DNA of 64,000 bases. Source: Acidimicrobiaceae bacterium (GTDB taxonomy: Bacteria > Actinomycetota > Acidimicrobiia > Acidimicrobiales > RAAP-2). Both the position numbers and the translations under genes were made by a program. The DNA lies in contig DAHUZK010000040.1 in the NCBI GenBank assembly GCA_027306605.1, forward strand, positions 1 through 64,000, read 5' to 3'. The first letter of the stretch is position 1. Each line of letters begins with the position of its first letter. Shown in pieces: positions 49,703 to 59,041 of this stretch. The notes beneath the pieces are model-generated. The model was not told the DNA's origin. It saw only the letters and a program-made list of their open reading frames with translations, and made no database searches.

Positions 49703-51337
49703 ATGGCAATGGCAACGACGCCTCTGACCGAGCGCCCTGCCTACGCCGCTCTGGCGGAGCACTTCGCCAGGATCGAGGGCGAGCACCTGCGCACGCTCTT
49801 CGAGAGCGATGCGACGCGGGGCGAGCGCATGGTTGCAGAGGCGGCGGGTCTGTACCTCGATTACTCGAAGAACCGGGTCACCGACGAAACGCTCTCGCTC
49901 CTCTTCGAGCTGGCCCGCCAGTCGGACCTCGAACGGCGACGGGACATGATGTTCGCCGGCGACCGCATCAACGTCTCGGAGGACCGCTCCGTACTGCACG
50001 TGGCATTGCGCATGCCCGAAGATGCGTCGCTCGTCGTCGGCGGGGTCGACATCGTGCCGCAGGTCCACCAGGTCCTCGGCCGCATGGCCGCCTTCGCCGA
50101 CCGGGTGCGGTCGGGCGAGTGGAAGGGGCACACGGGGAAGCCAGTCCGGAACGTGGTGAACATCGGCATCGGTGGCTCCGACCTGGGGCCGGTCATGGCG
50201 TACGAGGCATTGCGGTACTACGCACGGCGCGATCTCACCTTCCGTTTCGTCTCGAACGTCGACTCGACCGACTTCGTCGAGGCCACGCGGGACCTGGCCG
50301 CGGAGGAGACACTCTTCATCATCTCGTCGAAGACGTTCAGTACGCTCGAGACGCTGACCAACGCGACCTCGGCGCGCGACTGGGTCGTCGGCGAGCTGGG
50401 GGACGAGTCGGCCATCGCCAAGCACTTCGTGGCCGTCTCGACGAACGACGAGCGCGTATCGGAGTTCGGGATCGACACGGCCAACATGTTCGGGTTCTGG
50501 GACTGGGTCGGCGGCCGTTACTCCATGGATTCGGCCATCGGATTGTCCACCATGGTGGCGGTCGGACCAGAGCACTTCAAAGACCTGCTGGCGGGCTTTC
50601 ACGCCATGGACGAGCACTTCCGCACGGCGCCGCTGGAGCAGAACCTGCCCGTCATCATGGGGTTGCTCGCCGTCTGGTACGCCGACTTCTTCGGCGCCCA
50701 GACGGTCGGCGTGATGCCCTACGACCAGTACCTCAAGCGCTTCCCGGCCTATCTCCAGCAGCTGACCATGGAGTCCAACGGCAAGCATGTCACGCTCGAC
50801 GGCACGGCCGTCGACTACCAGACCGGGTCCGTCTACTGGGGCGAACCGGGAACCAACGGGCAGCACAGCTTCTACCAGCTGATCCACCAGGGCACGAAGC
50901 TCATCCCCGTCGATCTGATCGGTTTCGGCCGGAGCCTCAACCCGCTGCGCGACCATCACGAGATCCTCTCGTCCAACGTGTTCGCCCAAGCCCAGGCACT
51001 GGCGTTCGGCAAGACGGAGGACGAGGTGCGCGCCGAGGGCACACCGGAGGCGGTCGTCCCGCACCGGGTGATGCAGGGCAACCGCCCGACCAACGTCCTG
51101 CTGGCCGAGGTGTTGACGCCGCGCCTCCTGGGCAGCCTGGTCGCCCTCTACGAGCACAGCGTCTTCACCCAGGGCACCATCTGGGGCATCGATTCCTTCG
51201 ACCAGTGGGGCGTGGAGCTCGGCAAGGTGCTGGCCAAGGCCATCATCCCCGAGCTCGAGAGCACATCCGAGCCCGCGTTGGCCCACGACTCGTCCACCAA
51301 CGCGCTGATCCGCCGTTATCGAGCACTGAAAGGGTAG
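49703..51337 (+). CDS. pgi: Glucose-6-phosphate isomerase
   Basis: A 544-residue [30 protein letters not shown], the [13 protein letters not shown] phosphate loop, [33 protein letters not shown] with the catalytic His, and the signature [14 protein letters not shown] are all present. Interconverts glucose-6-P and fructose-6-P. Its position between transketolase and 6PGDH links the oxidative and recycling branches. ATG 49703 or 49709; ribosome sites GGAGATGGAGGAG lie 10 or more bases ahead. The gnd ATG follows 10 bp after its stop. Confidence 0.96.
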   Translation: MAMATTPLTERPAYAALAEHFARIEGEHLRTLFESDATRGERMVAEAAGLYLDYSKNRVTDETLSLLFELARQSDLERRRDMMFAGDRINVSEDRSVLHVALRMPEDASLVVGGVDIVPQVHQVLGRMAAFADRVRSGEWKGHTGKPVRNVVNIGIGGSDLGPVMAYEALRYYARRDLTFRFVSNVDSTDFVEATRDLAAEETLFIISSKTFSTLETLTNATSARDWVVGELGDESAIAKHFVAVSTNDERVSEFGIDTANMFGFWDWVGGRYSMDSAIGLSTMVAVGPEHFKDLLAGFHAMDEHFRTAPLEQNLPVIMGLLAVWYADFFGAQTVGVMPYDQYLKRFPAYLQQLTMESNGKHVTLDGTAVDYQTGSVYWGEPGTNGQHSFYQLIHQGTKLIPVDLIGFGRSLNPLRDHHEILSSNVFAQAQALAFGKTEDEVRAEGTPEAVVPHRVMQGNRPTNVLLAEVLTPRLLGSLVALYEHSVFTQGTIWGIDSFDQWGVELGKVLAKAIIPELESTSEPALAHDSSTNALIRRYRALKG

Positions 51338-51347
51338 AGAAACCACC

Positions 51348-52376
51348 ATGGCATCTGAACGACCAATGCAACTCGGCATGATCGGCCTGGGCCGCATGGG
51401 CGCCAATCTGGTACGCCGCCTGACGCGCGACGGCCACCGCTGCGTCGTCTACGACGTCAACGCAGAAGTGGTGAACGAGCTCGCAGCAGAAGGGGCCACG
51501 GGCGCCGGGTCACTCGAGGACTTCGTCCACAAGCTCGAGAAGCCCCGAGCGGTCTGGCTGATGCTGCCAGCGGCGATCGTCGACCAGACGCTCGACCAGC
51601 TCGTCCCGCTCCTCGAGAGCGACGACGCGGTCATCGACGGCGGCAACTCCTACTACCGCGATGACATCACCAGGGCCAAGAGGCTGCAGTCCTCGGGCCT
51701 GCACTACCTCGATTGCGGGACGAGCGGTGGCGTCTGGGGCCTGGACAGGGGCTACTGCTTGATGATCGGCGGCGAGGACGAGGTCGTCCGGCGTCTCGAC
51801 CCGATCTTCAAGACCATCGCGCCGGGCGAAGGCAGCGCCGCGCCCACGCCGAACCGGAAGCGCGGCGGCACCGCTCCCCACGGCTACCTCCACTGCGGCC
51901 CCAACGGTGCGGGCCACTTCGTCAAGATGGTCCACAACGGCGTGGAGTACGGGATGATGGCCTCCATCGCAGAAGGACTCTCCATCATCGAGCACGCCAA
52001 CGCCGGCACGACGACCCAGGAGGTGGATGCCGAGACGACACCCCTGCGCGATGCGTGGGCATACCAGTACGACATCAACGTGGGCGACGTGGCCGAGGTG
52101 TGGCGCCGGGGATCGGTGGTCGGCTCGTGGCTGGTCGACCTGATCGCCGACGCCTTCGCCGCCTCTCCGGACCTCGACCAGTTCGCCGGCCGGGTGTCGG
52201 ACTCGGGTGAGGGGCGCTGGACGGTCCTCGCCGCGGTCGACGAGGGAGTCCCCGCGCCGGTCATCACGGCCTCCCTGTACCAGCGCTTCGAATCACGCGG
52301 GCTGGGCGAGTTCGCCGACAAGATCCTCTCGGCCATGCGAAGCGAATTCGGCGGGCACGACGAGAAGAAGCAGTAG
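51348..52376 (+). CDS. gnd: 6-phosphogluconate dehydrogenase, decarboxylating (short NAD-type)
   Basis: A 342-residue 6PGDH of the short form (the GntZ/Gnd-II type), lacking the long C-terminal extension of the E. coli enzyme. GMIGLGRMGANLVRRL binds the cofactor, VIDGGNSYYRDD and CGTSGGVWGL bind 6-phosphogluconate, and HFVKMVHNGVEYGMM carries the catalytic Lys, Asn and Glu. Cofactor motif Asp in VYDVN suggests NAD preference. Produces ribulose-5-P, CO2 and NAD(P)H. The pgl GTG lies 2 bp after its stop. Confidence 0.93.
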   Translation: MASERPMQLGMIGLGRMGANLVRRLTRDGHRCVVYDVNAEVVNELAAEGATGAGSLEDFVHKLEKPRAVWLMLPAAIVDQTLDQLVPLLESDDAVIDGGNSYYRDDITRAKRLQSSGLHYLDCGTSGGVWGLDRGYCLMIGGEDEVVRRLDPIFKTIAPGEGSAAPTPNRKRGGTAPHGYLHCGPNGAGHFVKMVHNGVEYGMMASIAEGLSIIEHANAGTTTQEVDAETTPLRDAWAYQYDINVGDVAEVWRRGSVVGSWLVDLIADAFAASPDLDQFAGRVSDSGEGRWTVLAAVDEGVPAPVITASLYQRFESRGLGEFADKILSAMRSEFGGHDEKKQ

Positions 52377-52378
52377 TC

Positions 52379-53035
52379 GTGGAGCACCGCGTCGATGCCC
52401 AGCCCGACCCCGCCGGGGTGGCACGAGCAGGCGCCGCCCTGGTCGCGGCGGCGGCCCGCGACGCCGTGTCGGCGCGGGGCAGCTTCCATTTCGCGGTGAG
52501 TGGCGGTCGCACACCTTGGGCGATGTTCGTCGAGCTGGCCCACACCGACATGCCCTGGCCGTCGGTCGTCCTCTACCAGGTCGACGAGCGTGTCGCCCCG
52601 GCCGACGACCCCGACCGCAACCTGCACCATCTCCGTCTGGCTCTGGGCCCGGCTCCGGCGCAGGTCCACGCCATGGGAGTGGACGAGCCGGACCTGGCGG
52701 CCGCCGCCGCTGCCTACGCCCGCCTCCTTCCCGAGCGTTTCGACCTCGTCCACCTGGGGCTGGGGCCTGACGGTCACACGGCCTCCCTCGTCCCCGACGA
52801 CCCCGTGTTGGAGGTCGCCGACCGCCTGGTGGCGCTGACCCAGCCCTACCAGGACCGGGTCAGGATGACGCTCACCTACCCGGCCCTGGCCCGGGCGCGC
52901 CGTCTCGTGTGGCTGGTCACCGGCGCGGACAAGAAGGAGCCACTGCAGAAGTTGCTGGCGGGCGACACCAGCATCCCGGCGGGCCGGGTGGAGGCCGAGT
53001 CGTCCGTCGTGCTGGCCGACCAGGCCGCTCTCTGA
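52379..53035 (+). CDS. pgl: 6-phosphogluconolactonase
   Basis: A 218-residue lactonase of the NagB/DevB fold. FAVSGGRTPWAMFVEL (phosphate loop), YQVDERVAPADDPDRNLHHLR and LGLGPDGHTASLVPDDP are the diagnostic stretches; the LGPDGHTASL motif separates it from glucosamine-6-P deaminases such as the one at 4.8 kb. It hydrolyses 6-phosphogluconolactone. GTG start two bases after gnd. Convergent with rpiA. Confidence 0.93.
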   Translation: MEHRVDAQPDPAGVARAGAALVAAAARDAVSARGSFHFAVSGGRTPWAMFVELAHTDMPWPSVVLYQVDERVAPADDPDRNLHHLRLALGPAPAQVHAMGVDEPDLAAAAAAYARLLPERFDLVHLGLGPDGHTASLVPDDPVLEVADRLVALTQPYQDRVRMTLTYPALARARRLVWLVTGADKKEPLQKLLAGDTSIPAGRVEAESSVVLADQAAL

Positions 53036-53057
53036 CGCGGCGGTGACGGGCCAGGGA

Positions 53058-53711
53058 TCAGTGGACGAGGTCGGTCCGGTCGACCTGCTCGCCGCGGCCG
53101 ACGAAGACCGTCGCCACCATCTCGGCCGGGAACAATCCGTGGGCGACGACGCCAGGTGTGGCGGCGAGCGCGGCGGCCAGCGCGGCCGGGTCGTCCACCG
53201 GACCGGTGTAGTCGGCGATCACACCGCCATCGGGGCTGCGCGGCACGTCACGGAAGGTGACGGTGCCGAGCCGGCCGAGGTGGCGCACGGTGGCCCGCAA
53301 GCCGAACGCCAGGAGCTCGAGCGGGACGGGTGGGCGGAGCGCCCGCACGGGCTTGGTCGAGTCGGCAATGACGACGAACCGGTCGGCGGCGGCGGCCACG
53401 ATCTTCTCGCGGGTGTGCGCCGCCCCGCCGCCCTTGACCAGCCAGCCGTCCGGCGCGATCTGGTCCGCCCCGTCGATGGCCAGGTCGAAGCGGTCGATGT
53501 CCACGAAGGGTTCCACCTCCAACCCCAACGCCCGTGCCGCCTCCTCGGTACGGGGCGAGGTCGCCGCGCAGCGGATGTCGAGGGCGCGGGCGGCGAGCGC
53601 CGGGAGGAGATAGGCCACGGTGGAGCCGGTGCCCAGGCCCACGGTCATCGAATCGTCCACCATCCGGGCCGCGGCTTCCGCGGCGATCTGCTTCTCCCTC
53701 TCGGTGCTCAC
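53058..53711 (-). CDS. rpiA: Ribose-5-phosphate isomerase A
   Basis: A 217-residue RpiA. VGLGTGSTVAYLL near the N terminus, DLAIDGADQIAPDGWLVKGGGAAHTREKIVA (the DGADE and K-GGG-A motifs, with Gln in place of the usual Glu after DGAD), and later IADSTKPV are present. It interconverts ribose-5-P and ribulose-5-P. GTG with GGAGG eight bases ahead. It is inverted relative to the rest of the pentose phosphate cluster, so it has its own promoter in the 151-bp gap to zwf. Confidence 0.92.
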   Translation of the reverse strand: MSTEREKQIAAEAAARMVDDSMTVGLGTGSTVAYLLPALAARALDIRCAATSPRTEEAARALGLEVEPFVDIDRFDLAIDGADQIAPDGWLVKGGGAAHTREKIVAAAADRFVVIADSTKPVRALRPPVPLELLAFGLRATVRHLGRLGTVTFRDVPRSPDGGVIADYTGPVDDPAALAAALAATPGVVAHGLFPAEMVATVFVGRGEQVDRTDLVH

Positions 53712-53862
53712 GGCTCGGTTCCTCCAGCGTCCCGGGGCCACGGCCGCGCCCGACGGGGGACTGTGCCGATTCTGGCAGGCACGGGCGCGCCGGTCAGGGA
53801 GACCACACCGAGACGGCGCGGAACGGTGGCCCGAGAGGCGAGGCCGAGAGCACGGAGGCGAG

Positions 53863-55260
53863 ATGGCTGATCCAGCGCACACGACAGCGGACGTCCTGGT
53901 GGTGTTCGGCATCACGGGCGACCTGGCGAAGAAGATGACCTTCCGGTCGCTGTACCGGCTCGAGGCGCGGGGCAAGCTGCGGTGCCCCATCGTGGGGGTC
54001 GCGCTGGACCAGTGGTCCGACGACATGCTGCGCCAGCACGCCCGCCAGGCTGTCGAGGACTCGGGCGAGCAGGTCGACGACGGGATCTTCGCCCGCTTTG
54101 CGGCCCGGTTGTCGATGGTGACGGGTGACTACGGCGACGCCGCGACCTACGAGCGAGTCGCCAAGGCCCTCGAGGGCCACCACAACCCCGTCTTCTATCT
54201 CGAAATACCCCCGTCGCTCTTCGGGCGCGTCGTCGAAGGCCTGGCGGGGGTCGGGCTCACCGCTCGGGCCCGCGTGGTGGTGGAGAAGCCCTTCGGCCAC
54301 GACCTGCCCTCTGCCCGCGAGCTCAACGCGGAATTGCGCAGGCTGCTCGGGGAGTGGCAGATCCTGCGCATCGACCACTTCTTGGGCAAAGAACCGGCGA
54401 TGGACATCCTGTTCCTCCGCTTCGCCAATTCGGTCTTCGAGCCGCTGTGGAACCGCGATCGGATTCGCTGCGTCCAGATCACCATGGCCGAGGACTTCGG
54501 AGTGGAGGATCGCGGCGGCTTCTACGACCCCGTCGGCGCACTGCGCGACGTCGTGCAGAACCACCTCCTTCAGATCATCGGACTGATCGCCTCCGAGCCA
54601 CCGTCTACCGCCGATGCCGACGGCCTGCGCGACAAGCGGGTCGAGGTCTTCAGGGCCATGCCCGATGCCGATCCCGCTCATTACGTGCGGGGGCAGTACG
54701 ACGGCTATCTCGACGTCCCGGGGGTGGCGACGGGGTCCGAGACCGAGACCTTCGCCGCCTTGAAGCTCGAGATCGACAACTGGCGCTGGTCGGGCGTGCC
54801 CTTCTTCATCCGGGCCGGTAAGGCCTTGGCCGTCCGGGCCACCGAGGTGCGCATCATCTTCAAGCAGCCGCCACGGCTGGCGTTCGGGTCCGGCTCGCCA
54901 CCGCACCACGACGAGCTCGTGCTGCGCATCGATCCTGACCCCGGCGCGGACCTCGTCGTGCAGGTCAAGACGCCCGGAGCGCAGACGACACGGACGGTCG
55001 ACCTCTCGCTCGTCTTCGCCGAGGAGCTCGGCAGCGCGCCCGAGCCCTATGAACGCCTCCTGGGCGACGCCCTCCGCGGCGACGCCGCGCTGTTCACCCG
55101 GGAGGACAGCGTCGAAGAGACGTGGCGGATCGTGCAGCCGCTGCTCGATGCACCGCCGCCGGTGGAGCCGTACACCCCTGGGGGTTGGGGTCCGTCGGGT
55201 GCCGAGGGCCTGGTCACGGGCTTCCCGGGTTGGCGGAACCCTTGGCTCGGCGGTCGCTGA
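53863..55260 (+). CDS. zwf: Glucose-6-phosphate dehydrogenase
   Basis: A 465-residue G6PD. The cofactor motif is GITGDLAKKMTF (the A/S of the usual GASGDLAKR is replaced by T, and the loop continues KKMTFRSLYRL). VEKPFGHDLPSA and the active-site RIDHFLGKE (His172, Lys176) are intact. Produces 6-phosphogluconolactone and NADPH or NADH. There is no opcA assembly gene next to it. ATG with GGAGG. Divergent from rpiA. Confidence 0.94.
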   Translation: MADPAHTTADVLVVFGITGDLAKKMTFRSLYRLEARGKLRCPIVGVALDQWSDDMLRQHARQAVEDSGEQVDDGIFARFAARLSMVTGDYGDAATYERVAKALEGHHNPVFYLEIPPSLFGRVVEGLAGVGLTARARVVVEKPFGHDLPSARELNAELRRLLGEWQILRIDHFLGKEPAMDILFLRFANSVFEPLWNRDRIRCVQITMAEDFGVEDRGGFYDPVGALRDVVQNHLLQIIGLIASEPPSTADADGLRDKRVEVFRAMPDADPAHYVRGQYDGYLDVPGVATGSETETFAALKLEIDNWRWSGVPFFIRAGKALAVRATEVRIIFKQPPRLAFGSGSPPHHDELVLRIDPDPGADLVVQVKTPGAQTTRTVDLSLVFAEELGSAPEPYERLLGDALRGDAALFTREDSVEETWRIVQPLLDAPPPVEPYTPGGWGPSGAEGLVTGFPGWRNPWLGGR

Positions 55261-55311
55261 ACGGAGGACCTGCCGCTTCGGCTGTGGACCAGAGGGAGGC
55301 GCGCCGGGGCC

Positions 55312-55803
55312 TCAGGTACCGAGTTCGCGCCGCATGAAGTGCACCGACTTCTCCTGCATGGTGCGCGCCTGTGCTTCGATGAACCGCTCCACGACCGGGC
55401 CGACGCCGAAGATCTTGACCCGGGCCTCGAGCGAGAAGGTCTCGACGGTACGGCCGTCCTGCCGGGCGAAGGCGATCGTGCCGTCGATGTGCGTCTTGTC
55501 CGCCATGGTGCCCGGCGTCATGGTGAAGGTGGTGGTGGAGGCGGCAGGGTCGTAGGTGCTGACCTCCGTGGTGGTCACCTCCTCGCCGAAGATCTTGCGC
55601 ACCGGACCGGGCATGGGAGGGCGCTGGCCGTACCGTAGGGTCCGCACCAGCCCGCTCGAGAGGTCGCCGACCTGGGACAGTACCTCTGCGGACGTCGAGC
55701 CGAGACACTCGAGGTGCAGCCGGACGGCGAATTCGGGGTCGTAGTAGAGAGCCCAGAACTCCTCGGGTGTGCAGTCCCAGTCGTAGGTGAGCCCGAGCTT
55801 CAC
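55312..55803 (-). CDS. DUF2505 (SRPBCC-like) protein
   Basis: A 163-residue START/SRPBCC-like protein with the DUF2505 pattern: LTYDWDCTPEEFWALYYDPEFAVRLHLECLG at the N terminus, IDGTIAFARQDGRTVETFSLEARVKIFGVGPVVERFIE near the end. Such proteins have a lipid- or ligand-binding cavity; no function is known. GTG start overlapping the upstream SnoaL-like stop (GTGA), so the two are coupled. Confidence 0.82.
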   Translation of the reverse strand: MKLGLTYDWDCTPEEFWALYYDPEFAVRLHLECLGSTSAEVLSQVGDLSSGLVRTLRYGQRPPMPGPVRKIFGEEVTTTEVSTYDPAASTTTFTMTPGTMADKTHIDGTIAFARQDGRTVETFSLEARVKIFGVGPVVERFIEAQARTMQEKSVHFMRRELGT

Positions 55804-56249
55804 GGTGCCAGGTCGAAGAGCAGGTGCTGTGACAGTTCGCCGACGAGATCGATGATGACGTGCATGCTCGTCACGCGCCAGCGGCCGTCCACCAACTCGA
55901 AGGTGTGCCGGTAGCGTCCGGCCACGACCGGTTGGAGCGCCAAGGCGCCGGGCACGGCCTGCAGGACGGTGAAGTAGGAGCGACTGGCCGCGGAGGTGCC
56001 ATCGTCGGCCGCGTCGACGACGACATTCGTCATGACGTGTTTGGTCTTGGGCGTTCCGTCCTCGAACCGTCGAGTGCTCTTGGTGTAGAGCGCCTCGACC
56101 GCCTGCCGTCCCGTCACCGCCTCGCCGGAACCCTCGAAAGTGAGGGTGGCGTGCGCGAAGAGCTCACCCACCCCGGCGAAGTCGCCGGCGTCGATCCGCT
56201 CCGCATAGGTGTAGATCAGCCTGGGGATGGCCTCGGCCGCCCGTTCCAT
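55800..56249 (-). CDS. SnoaL-like NTF2-fold protein
   Basis: A 149-residue NTF2-fold protein (IYTYAERIDAGDFAGVGELFAHATLTFEGSG, MTNVVVDAADDGTSAASRSYFTVLQ, HTFELVDGRWRVTSMHVIIDLVGELSQHL). The ring-hydroxylating-dioxygenase-beta/SnoaL pattern fits, but the catalytic residues cannot be assigned. ATG at 56247-56249. It forms a two-gene unit with the DUF2505 gene. Confidence 0.8.
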   Translation of the reverse strand: MERAAEAIPRLIYTYAERIDAGDFAGVGELFAHATLTFEGSGEAVTGRQAVEALYTKSTRRFEDGTPKTKHVMTNVVVDAADDGTSAASRSYFTVLQAVPGALALQPVVAGRYRHTFELVDGRWRVTSMHVIIDLVGELSQHLLFDLAP

Positions 56250-56270
56250 GCCCGAGATTCTGGCATCAGC

Positions 56271-57683
56271 TCAGCTCCCGACCACTCTCCCGAGGGCGGC
56301 GGCCAGACGGCTCGGGTGCCGGCTCCGTTCCTCCAGGTGGTCGGCCAGCTTCATAGCCGTCAGCGCGCCGTTGACCCCGAGCCAGCGCAGGGGCTCGCGT
56401 TCCCACCGCGGGGAGCGGTGGCCGACCCAGGGCAGGTGCGTGAGCTCGGTGTCCGCACCCGTGATGAGGTCGGCCAGCGTGCGACCGGCCAGGTTGGTGG
56501 TGGCCACCCCGTCGCCCACGTAGCCACCGGCCCAGGCCAGGCCGCGGGCACGGTCGAGCCCGACCGAGGGATGCCAGTCACGCGGGATCCCGAGCGGCCC
56601 CCCCCACGCGTGGGTGAAGCGGGCGGGTCCCAGGTCCGGGAACAGCTCGCTGAGGGTCCGGCGCAAGAGGGAGTGGATCCGGGGCTCGGCGTCGAAGCCG
56701 GGGCGGACCGAGGACCCGAAGTGGTAGGGCGCCCCCCTTCCGCCGAAGGCGATGCGGCCGTCCGCAGTGCGCTGCCCGTAGATGATCATGTTGCGGTGGT
56801 CGGCGAAGGTCGGCCGGCCCTCGAGACCGGCCGACGCCCAGAAGTCCTCGCCCAACGGCTCCGTGGCCACCATGAGGGAATAGACCGGCACGAGGTCGCG
56901 TCCGAACCCTGGGAGTGCTGGCGTCCACGCTTCGGTGGCCCGCACCACGACGTCGGAGCGCACGGTGCCGCCGAGGGTCAGCACGGACGCCGGCTGTCCC
57001 GTCCGGATCTCGTGCACCTCGGTGTGCTCGAAGATCCGAACTCCGCGCCGCTCGACGGCGTCCGCCAGGCCGCGGGCCAGCAGCGCGGGTTGCAGGGCGG
57101 CGCAGTGTGGGGTGTAGGTGGCACCGAGCACGCCGGTGGCGCCGACGCGCGCCCGGGCTTCGTCGGGACCGAGCCAGCACAGGTCCGCTTCGGGCGTGCC
57201 CAGCGCTCGGGCCTCCTCGAGGGCGGAGCGGGCACGGACCCGTTGGGCCTCGGTGCGCACCAGGTCCACCGTGCCACCCTTGGCGAAGTCGCAGGCGATG
57301 CCCTCGGCCGCGGCGCTGGCGCCGACCACGTCGACCGTCTCCTGCATGGCCCGGCGCATCGCCCGCATGGCGTCGACGCCGTGCCGACGCGCCAGGGCCG
57401 CATCGGAGGTGGCGAAGAGGGCCGAGCACCAGCCGCCGTTCCGGCCCGACGCGCCGTAGCCGGCCACCGCACGCTCGAGCACCGCGATCCTGAGCGCGGG
57501 GTCGGCCAGTGCCAACGCCCTGGCCGTCCAGAGGCCCGTGAAGCCGGCGCCCACGATGCAGACGTCGACGGTGAGGTCCTGGTCCAGGGCGGGTCGCGCC
57601 GGCACGGGGGCGGGGACGGCCTCCCACCACAACGAGAGCCGCTGATAGCCGGCGTCGGCCCCCGGCCCTACGTCCTGCGCCAT
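56271..57683 (-). CDS. FAD-dependent amine/amino-acid oxidase (DAO family, PuuB-like)
   Basis: A 470-residue flavoprotein. The FAD motif VCIVGAGFTGLWTARALA, GASGRNGGWC (characteristic of the gamma-glutamylputrescine oxidase/glycine oxidase branch), ATEAWTP and the C-terminal GGYVGDGVATTNLAGRTLADLI are visible. It would oxidise a primary or secondary amine to an imine/aldehyde, releasing ammonia. The gene starts 15 bp before the aminotransferase stop (ATG 57683 overlaps it by 16 bases). Context suggests polyamine or related amine catabolism, but the substrate is not known. Confidence 0.86.
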   Translation of the reverse strand: MAQDVGPGADAGYQRLSLWWEAVPAPVPARPALDQDLTVDVCIVGAGFTGLWTARALALADPALRIAVLERAVAGYGASGRNGGWCSALFATSDAALARRHGVDAMRAMRRAMQETVDVVGASAAAEGIACDFAKGGTVDLVRTEAQRVRARSALEEARALGTPEADLCWLGPDEARARVGATGVLGATYTPHCAALQPALLARGLADAVERRGVRIFEHTEVHEIRTGQPASVLTLGGTVRSDVVVRATEAWTPALPGFGRDLVPVYSLMVATEPLGEDFWASAGLEGRPTFADHRNMIIYGQRTADGRIAFGGRGAPYHFGSSVRPGFDAEPRIHSLLRRTLSELFPDLGPARFTHAWGGPLGIPRDWHPSVGLDRARGLAWAGGYVGDGVATTNLAGRTLADLITGADTELTHLPWVGHRSPRWEREPLRWLGVNGALTAMKLADHLEERSRHPSRLAAALGRVVGS

Positions 57684-59041
57684 GCCTCGGTCAGCACCTC
57701 CCGCAGCGTGGTCGCCATGAAGTCGATCTCCTCCTGGCCGCAGACGAGGGGCGGTGAGAGCTGCACGACCGGATCACCCCGGTCGTCGGCCCGGCAGATC
57801 AGGCCGGCGTCGAAGAGCGCGCCCGAGAGGAAACCGCGCAGCAGGCGTTCCGACTCCGCTTCGTCGAAGGAGCGGCGCGTGTCCTTGTCCTTGACCAGCT
57901 CGATCCCGTAGAAGAAGCCGGCACCGCGCACGTCGCCCACGATCGGCAGGTCCAAGAGCCCGTCCAGGGCGCTGCGGAACGACTGCTCGGTCGCCTGCAC
58001 GTGCTGGAGGATCCGCTCACCCTCGAAGACGTCCAGATTGGCCAACGCCACCGCACAGCTCACAGGGTGTCCGGCAAAGGTGAACCCGTGGAGGAACGAC
58101 GCGCCGGGGCCGAGGAACGGTTCGATCAGCCGATCCGAAGCGATCATGGCGCCGAGAGGGGCGTAACCCGACGTCAGTCCCTTGGCGACGGTGACGATGT
58201 CGGGTTGATAGCCGTAGCGCACGGCCCCGAACCAGTGGCCGAGGCGCCCAAAGGCGCAGATGACCTCGTCGGAGACGAGCAGCACCCCGTGGCGGTCGCA
58301 GATGTCTCGCACCCGTTCGAAGTATCCGGGCGGGGGAGGGAAGCAGCCGCCCGCGTTCTGCACGGGTTCGAGGAAGACGGCGGCCACCGTCTCGGAACCC
58401 TCGCGTTCGATGGCGCGCTCGATCTCGTCCGCTGCCCACTTGCCGAAGGCCACCTCGTCGTCGGCGAAGAGCTCAGCCCGGTAGAAGTTGGTGTTGGGCA
58501 CCTTGATCGCCCCCGGCACCAACGGCTCGAAGGGCGTGCGCAGGTCCGGGATGCCCGTGATGGAGAGCGCGCCCATCGAAGTGCCGTGGTACGCGATGGC
58601 GCGGCTGATGACCTTGGTGCGTTGCGGCTGACCCAGCATGCGGAAGTACTGGCGGGCCAACTTCCACGCCGATTCGACCGCCTCGGAACCGCCCGTGGTG
58701 AAGAAGACACGGTTGAGGTCACCGGGCGCGTACCCCGCGACCCTCTCGGCCAGCTCGATGGCCCGAGGATGGGCGTAGGTCCACAGCGGGAAATAGGCGA
58801 GGGTCTCGGCCTGCTTGGCTCCTGCCTGGGCCAGCTCGGTGCGGCCGTGGCCGATCTGGGACGTGAAGAGGCCCGCCAGCCCGTCGAGGTAGCGCTTGCC
58901 GTGCTGATCCCAGACCCAGGCCCCCTCGCCGCGCACGATGACGGGTACCTCGTCGTTCTCGTAGGCGCCCATACGGCTGAAGTGCATCCACAGGTGACGA
59001 GCCGCCTGTTCGCTCAGCTGCGGCGTCTCGGTCTGTCTCAT
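57668..59041 (-). CDS. Class III omega-aminotransferase (putrescine/beta-alanine:pyruvate type)
   Basis: A 457-residue fold-type-I PLP aminotransferase. The PLP lysine is Lys287 (DIVTVAKGLTSGYAPLGA), the ring-binding Asp258 lies in LLVSDEVICAFGRLG, and FTTGGSEAVESAWKLAR and YHGTS are the phosphate and stacking elements. The N terminus (HLWMHFSRMGAY) and LEPVQNAGGCFPPPPGYF fit pyruvate-dependent omega-aminotransferases acting on putrescine, beta-alanine or similar terminal amines. Pyruvate would be converted to alanine. The ATG overlaps the Lrp stop (ATGA) and has GGAGGGAAG ahead. Confidence 0.88.
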   Translation of the reverse strand: MRQTETPQLSEQAARHLWMHFSRMGAYENDEVPVIVRGEGAWVWDQHGKRYLDGLAGLFTSQIGHGRTELAQAGAKQAETLAYFPLWTYAHPRAIELAERVAGYAPGDLNRVFFTTGGSEAVESAWKLARQYFRMLGQPQRTKVISRAIAYHGTSMGALSITGIPDLRTPFEPLVPGAIKVPNTNFYRAELFADDEVAFGKWAADEIERAIEREGSETVAAVFLEPVQNAGGCFPPPPGYFERVRDICDRHGVLLVSDEVICAFGRLGHWFGAVRYGYQPDIVTVAKGLTSGYAPLGAMIASDRLIEPFLGPGASFLHGFTFAGHPVSCAVALANLDVFEGERILQHVQATEQSFRSALDGLLDLPIVGDVRGAGFFYGIELVKDKDTRRSFDEAESERLLRGFLSGALFDAGLICRADDRGDPVVQLSPPLVCGQEEIDFMATTLREVLTEAWRRT

